A stretch of 64,000 bases of DNA from Myxococcales bacterium (GTDB lineage: Bacteria; Myxococcota_A; Polyangia; Haliangiales; Haliangiaceae), in assembly GCA_016707895.1 (NCBI GenBank), contig JADJGV010000010.1, positions 334,363 through 398,362 of the forward strand. Reading direction: 5' to 3'. A model generated the notes under the pieces. That model saw only the letters and a list, made by a program, of their open reading frames with translations. It was not told the origin of the DNA and searched no databases. Positions 21,936 through 32,619 of the stretch are shown one piece after another (the first letter of the stretch is position 1; each line of letters begins with the position of its first letter). Made by a program: the position numbers and the translations under genes.

Positions 21936-24382
21936 TCAATACGTGTACTCGGCGGAGACGTAGGCGCGCCAGTCCTCCCACGGGTTGGGCAAGAACTCGA
22001 GGCGCGGGTCGTACGAGTAGAAGACGTCCGACTGGTAGTAGCGGGCGTTGAAGGCGTTGAAGACGCTGCCGCGCAGCACCAGCTTCTCGCTCGGCGTGAA
22101 CGTCAGGCCGAGCGACAGGTCGGCGGCCGGCGGCAGGCGATCCATCACCAGGTCCGAGGTCGCGGTGCGCACGCCGGCTGGCGACGGGTTGCCCATCGGG
22201 TCGATGATCGTGCCCTCGTTGATGGGCACGCCGCCCGCGGTGGTCCCGGCCGGGGCCTCGCGGTAGCCGCGGTAGTCGACCAGGCGGTTGGGATCCTCGA
22301 TCGCGCCGATCACCCGAAGATCGGTCGACACCGATAGCTTGTCGTCGATCAGGTTGAACACGCCCGCCAGGTGAAACATGTGCTCGGGCAGCGACTTCTG
22401 GATGCCGGCGTCGGCGGTGTTCATCCGCATCCAGGTGTAGGCCAGCTCGAGGCGGTGGCCGCCGACGACGTACAGCTTGGCCAGGGCCTCGGCCGAGTGG
22501 ATGCCGCGCTCGGCGGTGTTCTCGTAGCGGCCCGAGACGATCTGGATGGTGTTCTGGAGCCGCGTGTACGAGTAGTCGGTGCGGAACGACAGCTCGCGGA
22601 TGCGGCGCTTGCCCTTGAAGATACGGGCGTTGATCTCGAGCTGCGCGGCGTCCGAGGTCTCGACCTTCAGATCGGCGCGGCCGTCGATCTGGACGGCCTC
22701 GCCGTTGGAGTTGGTGTTGTTGAACACCGGCGGGCGGAAGCCCTGGGCGAAGTTGAGCTTGACGTGCCAGTTGGGGATGAAGTTGTAGACCGCGGTGCCC
22801 GAGGCCAACGTGGTCAACGGGTAGCTCTGCTTCCCAAGCCGCGTCGGCGCCGCCTGGAGACGCAGGCCGGCGTCGAGGATCAGCTTCTTGCTGGGGCGCC
22901 ACTGCGGGTTGACGTAGGCGCCGAGCACCGAGCGGCTGGTCGGGAACGCGAAGGTCAGGGGGCAGTTGGCGATCGGCCGGGTCGCCCCGGGGTTCTCGGG
23001 ATCGAGCTCGCGCGGGCACGGCAGGGGCAAGCGATCGAGGTTGTACGGACCGATGAACGTCGCCTCGATGCCGTCGCCCTGGCGCGACCGGCTGACGTCG
23101 TTGAGCGCGAACTCGCGGAACGCCTCGCCACCGTACTGCAGGCGCAGGTTGCCGGGCAGCTCGTAGTCGCCTTCGATCGCCCCGCCGGTGCGGTACGACG
23201 TGGCGTCCATCTTGAACGACAGACCGCCCTCGAGCAGGCCCGGGATCGGCGCCAGGACGCCGAGGTGATCGAACTGCCGCTGGAACTGCACGCCGTAGGC
23301 CTGGAGCTTGATCCCGGCGCGACCGTCGGCGAACCGGTCGCGGAACTCGGCGACCACGTAGCGGTCGAGGAAGTTGAAGTCGTTGGCGCGTGCGCGGCGG
23401 CCCTGATCGACGCAGGTCGGGTCGGTCGGCGGGTCGGCGTAGGCGCAGCGGCTGTCCTCGGGGAGGGTCCGCCGGGTCACGAAGCCGGGGAAGCCCATCG
23501 GCGCGTGGTGCTCGATGTACGGCGCCTGCACCCGCACCTGCAGCTTGCCCATCGTGAACTTGCCGAAGAAGTTGAAGATGTAGCTGCGGGCCTGATCGGA
23601 GGTGACCAGCGGGCCGAAGTAGTCGATCGAGTTCGGCTGCGGCAGCGGCGCCGAGAAGCGGTGCTCGGGCATGTTGAACGCCGGGCCCTGATAGCTCTCG
23701 AACGCGCCGTGCAGGAACGCCTTGATCTTGCCGCCGAGCAGATCGGGCAGGCCGGCCATCGCGTAGACGCGGCCGTTGGCGCGGTCGCCGTCGCCGTGGC
23801 CGAGCTGGCCGCCCATCTCGACGCCGTCGACGTCGTCGGCGTCCTTGGTGATGACGTTGACCACGCCGAGGAACGAGTTGGCGCCCCACAGCACGCCGCC
23901 GGGGCCGGTGATGACCTCGATGCGCTTGATCGTCTCGAGCGGCTGGATGCGGGTGGTCGACGGGATGTTGAGGAACGGATCGAACAGCGACATCGAGTCG
24001 TGCAGGAACTGCAACGACTGCGGGATGCCGCGCGCGGTGTTCGAGGTGAACTGCGAGTGCAGGATGCCGGTGCGCTCGTAGCCGGGGACGGTGTCGATGA
24101 CCTGGTCGAGGGTCTGGAAGTGGCGGTCGTGGATCTCGTCGGCGGTGAGCACGGTGACGATGACTGGCGCCTCTTGCACCGTGGTCACGCCCTTGGCCGC
24201 GCTCTGGACGACGTTGGCCAGGTCGAGGGCGTCGTCGGACTCGCCGCCGTCACCGTCACCGCTGGCGATGTCCATGACGACGACCGGCACCTCGATGTCG
24301 ACCGGGGCCGACGCCTCCTGCGCCGCCGCCAGCTGCGGGGCGACCGCCAGGAGCACGGCGGTGGTCAGCTGTGCGAAGCGCT

Positions 24383-24386
<4 letters not shown>
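21936..24386 (-). CDS. TonB-dependent outer-membrane receptor
   Basis: The product has 816 residues: signal peptide to about residue 23, a short acidic stretch, then the plug domain (VIVTVLTADEIHDRHFQTLDQVIDTVPGYERTG, IKRIEVITGPGGVLWGANSFLGVVNVITK), then a beta-barrel to the C-terminus (SAEYTY). Plug and barrel signatures match the outer-membrane receptors for siderophores, cobalamin and large substrates. The substrate is not readable. A classical TonB box is not evident. The start codon lies in an ATGA overlap with the OmpA/TSP3 gene, so it is the fourth gene of an operon starting with the lipoprotein at 28543. Confidence 0.9.
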
Positions 24387-26310
<1,924 letters not shown>

Positions 26311-26320
<10 letters not shown>

Positions 26321-27432
26321 TCAACTCCGCCCGGCGTGACCGCGTCCTTGTGCTGCACGAAGACGACGCCGGGGATCGCGCCGGCGAGGTTCTGCGGCCA
26401 CTGGCAGCCGCTGGGCTCGCCGCCGGCGCCGGTGTAGTTGTCGGGCGACGGGAAGCCGGTCACCAGGCCGGTGCCGTTGGGGCCGGTGGTCGAGCGCCCC
26501 GACGCGGTGTCGACCGTGCTGCGGGTCGTCGGGCTGGCGTCGGTGAAGTAGTAGTCGTTGTTGGTGATCGGGTTGGCGCCCTTGCGGATCTGCACGTTCG
26601 CGACCGGATTCAGGGTCGAACTCGCGCCGTTGTGGAGGAAGATCAGCGCCAGCACTCCGCGCGCCGAGAACGCCTGGCCGCCGATGCCCGAGGTGGTGGT
26701 CCAGGCGGTGTCGGTCTCCTTGCGGGTCACGTAGACGTGGAAGCCGCGGGCGGGCAGCGCGTCGCCGTTGGCCAGCGCCACGCCGGTGAGCTTGTGATCG
26801 TCGGGCTGACCGGTGGCGTCGTCGACCGCCACACCCATGAAGCCGAACGACGCCTCGGGCAGGTCGGCGCCGCGGAACCGCCCGCAGGTGTCGACCACCA
26901 GGCCGCCGGCCGGCTCCTTGGGCACTGCGGTGGTCGGCCCCATGGCGAACTCGAGCGCGTCGAAGAACTGCACCTTCAGCGAGCACGGCCCTTCGGCGGT
27001 CACGCCGGCGCACGGCGCGCCGCTCGCGCTTGGCTCGGCGATCGCGAGACCGGTCTCGGTGTCGTAGAGCTGACCGCAGATGGTGATCTTGCCGGGCGAC
27101 GGCGCCGGACAGGGGATCTCCATGTTGCATCCGCCACCGCCACCCGTGCCGACGCAGGTCACCACGCCGGTGTCAGGATCCACCTGCTCGGTGGTCGTCC
27201 CCTCGTCGCACACCACCACTAACTCGGGCTCGCACTTGCCGTTGGCAGCGAGCACGGTGCCGGGGCCGCACTGCGCCGACCCGGGGTTGTCGTCGGCGGG
27301 CACGCACGAGCCGTTCTGCTCGATCGTGCCGTCGCCGCAGTTGACCGCGTCGCAGCCCAGGTTGGCGAGGCCGCCGAGCGCGACGACCAGGCCCGTTGCG
27401 AGGGCCGACTTCCATTTCGACGAGAGGTGCAT
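26311..27432 (-). CDS. Cys-rich lipoprotein of an outer-membrane operon
   Basis: The product has 373 residues with a lipoprotein signal (LGGLANLGCDA). The next 80 residues carry many Cys in short CxxGT-type units (CGDGTIEQNGSCVP, CGPGTVLAANGKCEP), like the EGF/disulfide modules common on myxobacterial lipoproteins. A glycine run then leads to a beta-rich domain of about 250 residues (ITICGQLYDTETGLAI, FGFMGVAVDDATGQ, HVYVTRKETD). The beta domain may be a carboxypeptidase-regulatory or transthyretin-like fold, which is inference. A GGAG Shine-Dalgarno lies 7 nt before the ATG. Second gene of the operon 28543-21936; it probably works with the OmpA protein and TonB receptor. Confidence 0.78.
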
Positions 27433-27466
27433 GTTCAGGCTCCGGTGAGCGACCGAGGTTGGTCGA

Positions 27467-28543
27467 CTAGAAATGGACGTCGTCGTGGCCGAGGTTGGGA
27501 AAGATCACCAGCCGCGCGGTGATGCGCGGGTTGGTCGGGTGCGCCATCGGCACGGTGATCACGCCGCGCGCCACCGAGCGCGGCGTGCCCTGCATGTACG
27601 TATAGCCGGTGTCGCTGCGCTCCTCGGCCGGGACCGAGGCCGGGAAGTCGGGCTGGCCGTCGTGATCGAGGTCGTCGTACTGCCAGTTCATCAGGTAGGC
27701 GTCGAGCCCGACCAGGTTGTCGTCGACGAAGAAACTCGAGCCGCCGACGAAGCCACCGTTGGCGGGGTTGGAGCCATCGACCATGCCGAAGAACTCGCCG
27801 GACAGCGGCAGCGTGAACACCTTGTCGGAGCCCTCGTACCAGTCGGGGTTGGCCTTCCACAACGCCCGGCACAGGCTCAGCCGCTGCGCGTTGGACGCCG
27901 CGTCGGTGCAGGTGGTCGGCGGGATCAGCAGCGGGTCGGCGCCGGCCATGCCCGCGCACGCCGTGCCGATCGCCGGGTAGCGGAAGTTGGCGAACGTCGT
28001 GACCGCCCTGAGCGCGCCCTGGAACAGCGCCAGGTTGTTGACGCGGCGATCGGCGTTGAGGACGTCGGTCACCTTGTCGTTGCACACCTTGTCGGTGGCG
28101 GCGCAGTTGGCGTTGAACGGGTCGGGGATGCCTGTGGTCTCGCGGACCTTGGCGCCGAACTGGGTGACGTGCAGGCCAGGGTAGGCGGTGTCCTCGAGCT
28201 CGATCAGGCACGGCGACGCGACGTCGATCACCGGCCGGATCTGGAACCGCTGCACGCTGAACAGGTAGGTGCGGTCGATGATCGGCTGGCCGCTAGCGTC
28301 GAGCGCCGGCGTGCCGTCGGCGTTGAGCCTGTAGACCGTGTCGGCGGCGTACAGCTCGAAGTGGGTGTTCACCGGTGGCTGATCTGGCTCGGGCGTCTCG
28401 GTCCCGCGCGGGTTCACCTGCACGCCGCGGGCGAGATCGAGCTGCACGTTCGAGCCGTCGTAGGCCTCGACGCACGCGGCGCCACCGACGGTTGCGAGCA
28501 ACATCACGGCAACATCAGCACGCACGCGACGGACGATTCGCAT
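27467..28543 (-). CDS. Lipoprotein, first gene of the OmpA-TonB receptor operon
   Basis: The product has 358 residues. The N-terminus MRIVRRVRADVAVMLLATVGGAACVEA is a lipoprotein signal with Cys at about 24. The mature part has no family I recognise. Visible features are NTHFELYAADTVYRLNADG, a region with several paired Cys (NCAATDKVCND, CTDAASNAQRLSLC) and FFGMVDGSNPANGGFVGGSSFFVDDN near the end. The start is supported by an AGGGG Shine-Dalgarno a few bases upstream and by a TTGACT/TATCAT promoter about 40 bp upstream. Being first in an operon that ends with a TonB receptor suggests a surface or periplasmic partner in uptake. Confidence 0.75.
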   Translation of the reverse strand: MRIVRRVRADVAVMLLATVGGAACVEAYDGSNVQLDLARGVQVNPRGTETPEPDQPPVNTHFELYAADTVYRLNADGTPALDASGQPIIDRTYLFSVQRFQIRPVIDVASPCLIELEDTAYPGLHVTQFGAKVRETTGIPDPFNANCAATDKVCNDKVTDVLNADRRVNNLALFQGALRAVTTFANFRYPAIGTACAGMAGADPLLIPPTTCTDAASNAQRLSLCRALWKANPDWYEGSDKVFTLPLSGEFFGMVDGSNPANGGFVGGSSFFVDDNLVGLDAYLMNWQYDDLDHDGQPDFPASVPAEERSDTGYTYMQGTPRSVARGVITVPMAHPTNPRITARLVIFPNLGHDDVHF

Positions 28544-28579
28544 GTTCCCCTCGGACACTGGCGTGTCCTGATGAAATAA

Positions 28580-28609
28580 ATGATAGCCGCGCGACAGTTC
28601 GCGAGTCAA
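28580..28609 (-). promoter_or_regulatory. Sigma-70-type promoter of the lipoprotein/OmpA/TonB operon
   Basis: Reading the minus strand: TTGACT at 28609-28604, 18 bp, TATCAT at 28585-28580. The area is AT-rich against the surrounding DNA. Transcription would begin near 28573, giving a leader of about 30 nt with a Shine-Dalgarno sequence before the ATG at 28543. It is one of only two clear -35/-10 promoters found here. Confidence 0.75.
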
Positions 28610-28685
28610 TGCGGCGACGCACCATGCGCGGCGATCGCGGCGCCGATCACCTCTGACACCTCGGGCGCATTCGGATGGGCGTCGA

Positions 28686-29906
28686 TCACATGCGCCTGCC
28701 GAGCGCGAGCTCGAACGTATAGACGCTGCCGTCGTGCTCGCCGGGTGCGATGTTGGCGAGCCCGCTGAACGCACCGACCTCGGCGCTGTTGTCGGGTACG
28801 GTGCGCGGCGGGCCGGCGACCAGATCGAACGCACCGTCGACGCGCCACGCGCCGAAGCGCACGCCGCCGCCGATCGATCCGCCGGTCTTGGTCGAGTCCA
28901 GGTACTGCCGCTCGATCGTGCGATCGGGCACGGCGTTGCCGTCGACGTAGGCGCCGGCGCGCACCGCCACCGTCGGCGTCGCCTGCCACTGCGCGCCCAG
29001 CCGGAAGCTGAGCGTGTTGTCCCAGTCGAGCGCGTACACCTGATCGGCGGCGGGCCGCGCCGGGAACCGCACCGCGAGCTGCTCGAAGCTCGTCCAGCCG
29101 GTCCAGTCGACCTGCGCCGAGATGCGCACGGTCGACGTCGCGGCGACCGCGGCTCCGAGTTCTACTGACTGCGGCCACTCTTGCTTGTGCGACATGTCGA
29201 GGTCGAGGCCGCTGCCGATGGCGAGCTTGCCGCTGCCGGAGACGTCGACGGTCATCGCGCTGCGCCAGGTGGCGCCGAACGCCAGCCGCGGGATCGGCCG
29301 CCACGCGACGCCGAAGCCGACGCCGGGACCGAGCCCGAAGCCCGAGATGTCGCTGGTGACCGGCCGATCGGTGGTCTCGACGGAGAACAGCCCGATGCCC
29401 AGCCGCACCGTCGCGCCGACGGCGAGCCGCGGCGTCACCTTGTAGGCGACGCCGCCGACCACCTCGAGGACCAGGTCCTGGGTGGCGTCGATCGCCGCCA
29501 TGCCGGTCTTGGTGTAGGTGAGCTGGCCGCCGAACGGGTTCCACACGCCGCCGCCGACGGTGACCCGATCGCTGGCGCGCACGCTGACGCCGATGCTGGG
29601 CACCGGCACGATCGGCGTGTCGGGCGACTGCGCGGCGCCGCGGGTGCCGGCGGCGTCGATCGGCACGTAGCTGCGCGGCGCGATCACCAGCTCGGCGCCG
29701 ATGGTGGCGGTCGGGCTGTTGAGGGCGGGCGCGCCGGGGTTCCAGTGCCACGCGGTGCCGTCGTCAGCGACCGCGCAGAACGCGCCGCCCTGCCCGACCG
29801 CGCGCGCCGAGATGCCGTTGGGCCGCTCGAGCCCGCCAGCGTGGGCGACTCTCGGCGCGGACGCCGCGGCGAGCAGCGCGGCGGCGAGGCCGAGGCCGGC
29901 CTTCAC
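28686..29906 (-). CDS. FadL/OmpP1-like outer-membrane protein
   Basis: The product has 406 residues. After a signal peptide (ending near AHAGG) it begins with ERPNGISARAVGQGGAFCAVADDGTAWHWNPGAPAL, which closely resembles the FadL N-terminus (GARAAGMGGAFVAVADDASATYWNPAGL-like). The rest is a beta-barrel of alternating strands ending in LALGRRM. FadL proteins move hydrophobic molecules across the outer membrane. The start is GTG (29904-29906) within a GTGA overlap with the small lipoprotein gene, so it is the third gene of the operon 31314-28686. Confidence 0.85.
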   Translation of the reverse strand: MKAGLGLAAALLAAASAPRVAHAGGLERPNGISARAVGQGGAFCAVADDGTAWHWNPGAPALNSPTATIGAELVIAPRSYVPIDAAGTRGAAQSPDTPIVPVPSIGVSVRASDRVTVGGGVWNPFGGQLTYTKTGMAAIDATQDLVLEVVGGVAYKVTPRLAVGATVRLGIGLFSVETTDRPVTSDISGFGLGPGVGFGVAWRPIPRLAFGATWRSAMTVDVSGSGKLAIGSGLDLDMSHKQEWPQSVELGAAVAATSTVRISAQVDWTGWTSFEQLAVRFPARPAADQVYALDWDNTLSFRLGAQWQATPTVAVRAGAYVDGNAVPDRTIERQYLDSTKTGGSIGGGVRFGAWRVDGAFDLVAGPPRTVPDNSAEVGAFSGLANIAPGEHDGSVYTFELALGRRM

Positions 29907-30094
29907 TGCGGCACCTCGAGCGGCGCGACGGCCGCGGCGTCGGTGACCTCGCAGACGCCGTCGGCGGTGCAGACCTCGCCCTGGGCGGCGAAGCAATCGC
30001 GGTTGGTCTTGCAGGCGCGCGACGGCGCGCCGTCGTCGAACCAGGCGCAGCCGCCGGACGCGAGCAGGGACACGAGCAGCACGGCCTTCTTCAC
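29903..30094 (-). CDS. Small Cys-rich lipoprotein (63 aa)
   Basis: The product has 63 residues with a lipoprotein signal (VLLVSLLASGGCAWFDD) and a compact module with four further Cys (CKTNRDCFAAQGEVCTADGVCEV). This matches the short disulfide modules that stud myxobacterial lipoproteins (consensus C-x4-C-x7-C-x5-C). The GTG start (30092-30094) overlaps the stop of the TPR-PEGA gene as GTGA, and its own stop overlaps the FadL-like start as GTGA. The double coupling is the reason for calling so small a gene real. Its role is unknown; perhaps it is an accessory to the porin. Confidence 0.78.
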   Translation of the reverse strand: MKKAVLLVSLLASGGCAWFDDGAPSRACKTNRDCFAAQGEVCTADGVCEVTDAAAVAPLEVPQ

Positions 30095-31314
30095 AGCGCA
30101 CCTCGGATCGAGACGCCCCAGCCGTCGCCGACCGTCGGGCCGATCTCGATCGGCGCGTCGGCGGGCAGCTTGGCGAGGAAGTAGATGCCGGCGCCGAGCG
30201 CGGCCAGCGACGCGACCACGCTGACGCCGCTGACGATCGCCAGCGTGCGGCTGCGATCGGCGCGGGCCTGGATGTCGGCGCGGGTGTGGAGCGGCGCCTG
30301 CGCCACGGTCTCGGACAGCGGCACGGTGTTGGGCCGCAGCCGCTCGAGCTCGGCCCAGTCGCGCGCGTCGTCGGCGGCGTCGAACGCCATCCAGCCGGTG
30401 ACCGTGCCGACCAGGCCCAGCCCGGCGGCGGCGCCGAGCGCGATCACGCCCTGCTGGCGCCGGGCCGCGCGGCCCGCGGCCGAGTCGCGCGGCACCGCGA
30501 TCTTGATCTCCTGGCCGCGCTCGACCTTCACCGTGCGGCGGTACGGCAGGTAGCCGGGCGCGGTGACCTCGAGCTGGTGCTCGCCGACCGGCAGCTGGTA
30601 GCGGCCGCGATCGTCCACCGCGAGCGCCGCGCCGTCGAAGACGATGGCGGCGCCAGCCGGCGCGTCGACCCGCACCCAGCCCTCGGTCGGCACCGTCGGG
30701 TTGCTGTCGATGTTCAGTATGGCCGGGTCCTCGGCCAGCGTCAGCTCGAGATCGGTGACGACGCCAGGGATGATCGTCGCGGTGCCGCTGGCGGTCTTCC
30801 AGCCGGCCTTCGACGCGGAGACCTCGACCTTGCCCAGCGCCATGGCCTTGGGCGCCAGCGGCGACGCGCCCGCGCGCAGCCCGCCGATCGTGATGACCGC
30901 GCCGGCGATGTTGGTCGCGACCGCGAGCGCGCCGCCGTCGGCGTAGTCGCCGGTGAACGCCGGGCGATCGAGCGCGGCACGGCAGTCGTCGTGGAGCTTG
31001 CGGGTCGCGGCGATCTCCGACGACGCCGGGTTGGCGATGATCGCGGTGCGCGCGTGGCCCACGCAGTCGGCCCACTTCGACTCGGCGGCGTCGACCGCCG
31101 CCAGGAACCGCGGCGGCCCCGGCAGCGACGGCTCGATCGCCATCGCCCGCTCGAGGTGCGCGCGCGCCTCGGCGTACTGGCCGAGGCGGTACGCGTCGGT
31201 GCCGGCCGTGAACTCGGCCAGGAACTGCGACGACGGCTGCGCCGTCACGCCGGTCGCGGCGCCGATCATGACGATCGCGCCAACCATCCATCGCACGAGC
31301 TTGCTCGGGTGCAT
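30091..31314 (-). CDS. TPR-PEGA membrane protein
   Basis: The product has 407 residues: a signal peptide (ATGVTAQPS), a TPR pair (about 30-110; GTDAYRLGQYAEARAHLERAMAI), a beta-rich repeat resembling PEGA at about 120-190, and a clear PEGA domain at about 205-270 (RVDAPAGAAIVFDGAAL, GEHQLEVTAPGYLPYRRTV). Two hydrophobic helices close the chain (GVIALGAAAGLGLVGTVTGWMAF and IVSGVSVVASLAALGAGIYF). It heads the operon with the small lipoprotein and FadL-like protein. It lacks a kinase domain but has the same TPR/PEGA kit as the kinases here. Confidence 0.82.
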   Translation of the reverse strand: MHPSKLVRWMVGAIVMIGAATGVTAQPSSQFLAEFTAGTDAYRLGQYAEARAHLERAMAIEPSLPGPPRFLAAVDAAESKWADCVGHARTAIIANPASSEIAATRKLHDDCRAALDRPAFTGDYADGGALAVATNIAGAVITIGGLRAGASPLAPKAMALGKVEVSASKAGWKTASGTATIIPGVVTDLELTLAEDPAILNIDSNPTVPTEGWVRVDAPAGAAIVFDGAALAVDDRGRYQLPVGEHQLEVTAPGYLPYRRTVKVERGQEIKIAVPRDSAAGRAARRQQGVIALGAAAGLGLVGTVTGWMAFDAADDARDWAELERLRPNTVPLSETVAQAPLHTRADIQARADRSRTLAIVSGVSVVASLAALGAGIYFLAKLPADAPIEIGPTVGDGWGVSIRGAL

Positions 31315-31518
31315 TCGCGTCTTGGCTCCCTCCGTCGCGCCGTAATCATCCGCCGACCGGCCCCCTCACCACAACCTTCGCCTACCCCTCCACGACCCGA
31401 TCGTCGCCCGCGGGGCGCTGCCCCAGGGTTCGCGGCGTCCGCGTGCCGGCCCGGGGTTGGCGGCGGACCTCGCGTGCCGCATCGCGTCGCGCTTTGTTCT
31501 GGAGACGACGGACGGCGG
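31315..31518. other. 204-bp intergenic region with hairpins
   Basis: This gap separates the TPR-PEGA start from the RAYT stop. It contains a GGGGC-GCT-GCCCC hairpin (31412-31424), a GC-rich element of a kind I recall as frequent in high-G+C genomes. At the RAYT end there is a second hairpin with GGACGGC arms (31510-31516 with 31522-31528) whose loop contains the RAYT stop codon. No gene is seen. Confidence 0.5.
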
Positions 31519-32307
31519 TCAGCCGTCCAGCGGCCCCGGCCGCTCCCACAGGCTGGGCGGCGCACCGCCGCGCCTCCATCCGCCCTTCATCAGCCAGGTC
31601 GTCGGCGCGGCGATCGGCATCGGCTCGAAGCCGCGCGGCCAGGCGAACGGGACGCCGTCGCGCTCGGCCCAGCCGCCGAACGCGATGCCGCTGGAGTAGC
31701 GATCGACCAGCGCACGCCGCTCGCCGAGCGCGGCGTGATCCTGGCGGTGCCGCCGCCAGTTGTTCAGCACGTAGGCCAGCGCGTGGCGCGCCTGGCGCGG
31801 CGTGGCGATCGCCGTGGCGTGGTAGCGGTCGGTGAAGACGCGGCCGGTGCGCGCCCGCTTCGCGGCGGCGCGGCCGGTGCGCGGCGTGCCACTGGCGATG
31901 GTGACCGCGCGGTTCAGCCGCTTCGCGCCTGAGATGCACAGCGCGCGCACGCCGTTGGCGAGCGTCGTGCGGTCGTCGGCCTCGCACAGGAGGTGGATGT
32001 GGTGCCGCTGGATCGACAGGTGCACGACGCGGAAGCCGGGCGTGCCGACGGTCGCGATCATCGCCGCGCGGATCGCCGCGTACGCCTTCGGCCGACGCAG
32101 GCGCCCGACCTCCTGGGTCACGCGCAGCACGACGTGCACCGGCAGCCGGCGGTCGTGGAACGGTCGCGCCCGGTGCTTGCCGCGCACTCGCCCCGGCAGC
32201 CTCCGCTTGCGCCCCGCCCCCGGCCGCTTGCCCCCATGGCCGCGCGCGTCGCTGCCCGCGCGTCGCGGCGCGCCCTCCGTCCCCGGCACCCCCAGCTGCT
32301 TCGCCAT
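31519..32307 (-). mobile_element. REP-associated tyrosine transposase (RAYT, Y1/IS200-like)
   Basis: The product has 262 residues. After a basic N-terminal region (GKRPGAGRKRRLPGRVRG) the Y1 transposase core shows VVHLSIQRHHIHLLCEAD with the HxH metal pair and, later, DRYHATAIATPRQARHALAYVLNNWRRH with the catalytic Tyr. These are the RAYT signatures. RAYTs are single-copy domesticated relatives of IS200/IS605 that process REP hairpins. There are no flanking IS ends or target duplications. Two 33-bp repeats with hairpins lie just upstream (32491-32613), and related elements appear elsewhere in the window. A good promoter precedes it (TTGACG/TATATT). The reading frame is intact. Confidence 0.9.
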
Positions 32308-32319
32308 CTTGATTGGGCT

Positions 32320-32347
32320 AATATAACGCCGACGGCGCCGACGTCAA
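32320..32347 (-). promoter_or_regulatory. Sigma-70-type promoter of the RAYT gene
   Basis: Minus strand: TTGACG at 32347-32342, 16 bp, TATATT at 32325-32320, 12 nt before the ATG. It is the most consensus-like promoter in the window. Confidence 0.75.
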
Positions 32348-32490
32348 GGACCGACGAGGATCCAGTGGTTGAAATCCGGGGTGGCGCCCACGACGCGCCG
32401 CCCCCGTCTCAGGCGGCCTCGCGGAGCGGCCTACCTCCCCCACACCCCATCGACGTCCATGCCGCACCGATGAACCACCTGCCTCCACCT

Positions 32491-32613
32491 GGGCCCCGGC
32501 GCATGCCGGGGGAGGGTTTGGCGGCGTCACCTCCAGCGTTCGAGGCCACGCTCCGGGCCGTCTCGGGTGGGGGCCCCGGCGCATGCCGGGGGAGGGTTTG
32601 GCGACAAACCCTC
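32491..32613. repeat. REP-like elements B and C (33-bp exact direct repeat)
   Basis: Positions 32491-32523 and 32571-32603 are identical over 33 bp, 80 bp apart. Each contains a hairpin CCCCGGC-GCAT-GCCGGGG followed by GAGGGTTTG. In copy C the latter pairs with CAAACCCTC at 32605-32613 across a GCGA tetraloop, a 9-bp stem; copy B lacks this arm. Read on the minus strand, copy C begins 6 nt after the TAA of the STAS-PDZ gene. Confidence 0.9.
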
Positions 32614-32619
32614 TAGTTG

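Larger units (their letters stand above)
32308..32619. other. 312-bp intergenic region with RAYT promoter and REP-like repeats
   Basis: The RAYT side holds its promoter. The middle (about 32350-32490) shows no gene and no clear signal. The other side holds the two REP-like copies at 32491-32613. It ends 7 nt from the stop of the STAS-PDZ gene. Confidence 0.8.

Noticed and set aside
31519..32307. A full insertion sequence around the transposase gene
   Set aside because: No paired ends, accessory gene or target duplication are visible, and the protein has RAYT features, so it is treated as a domesticated RAYT.
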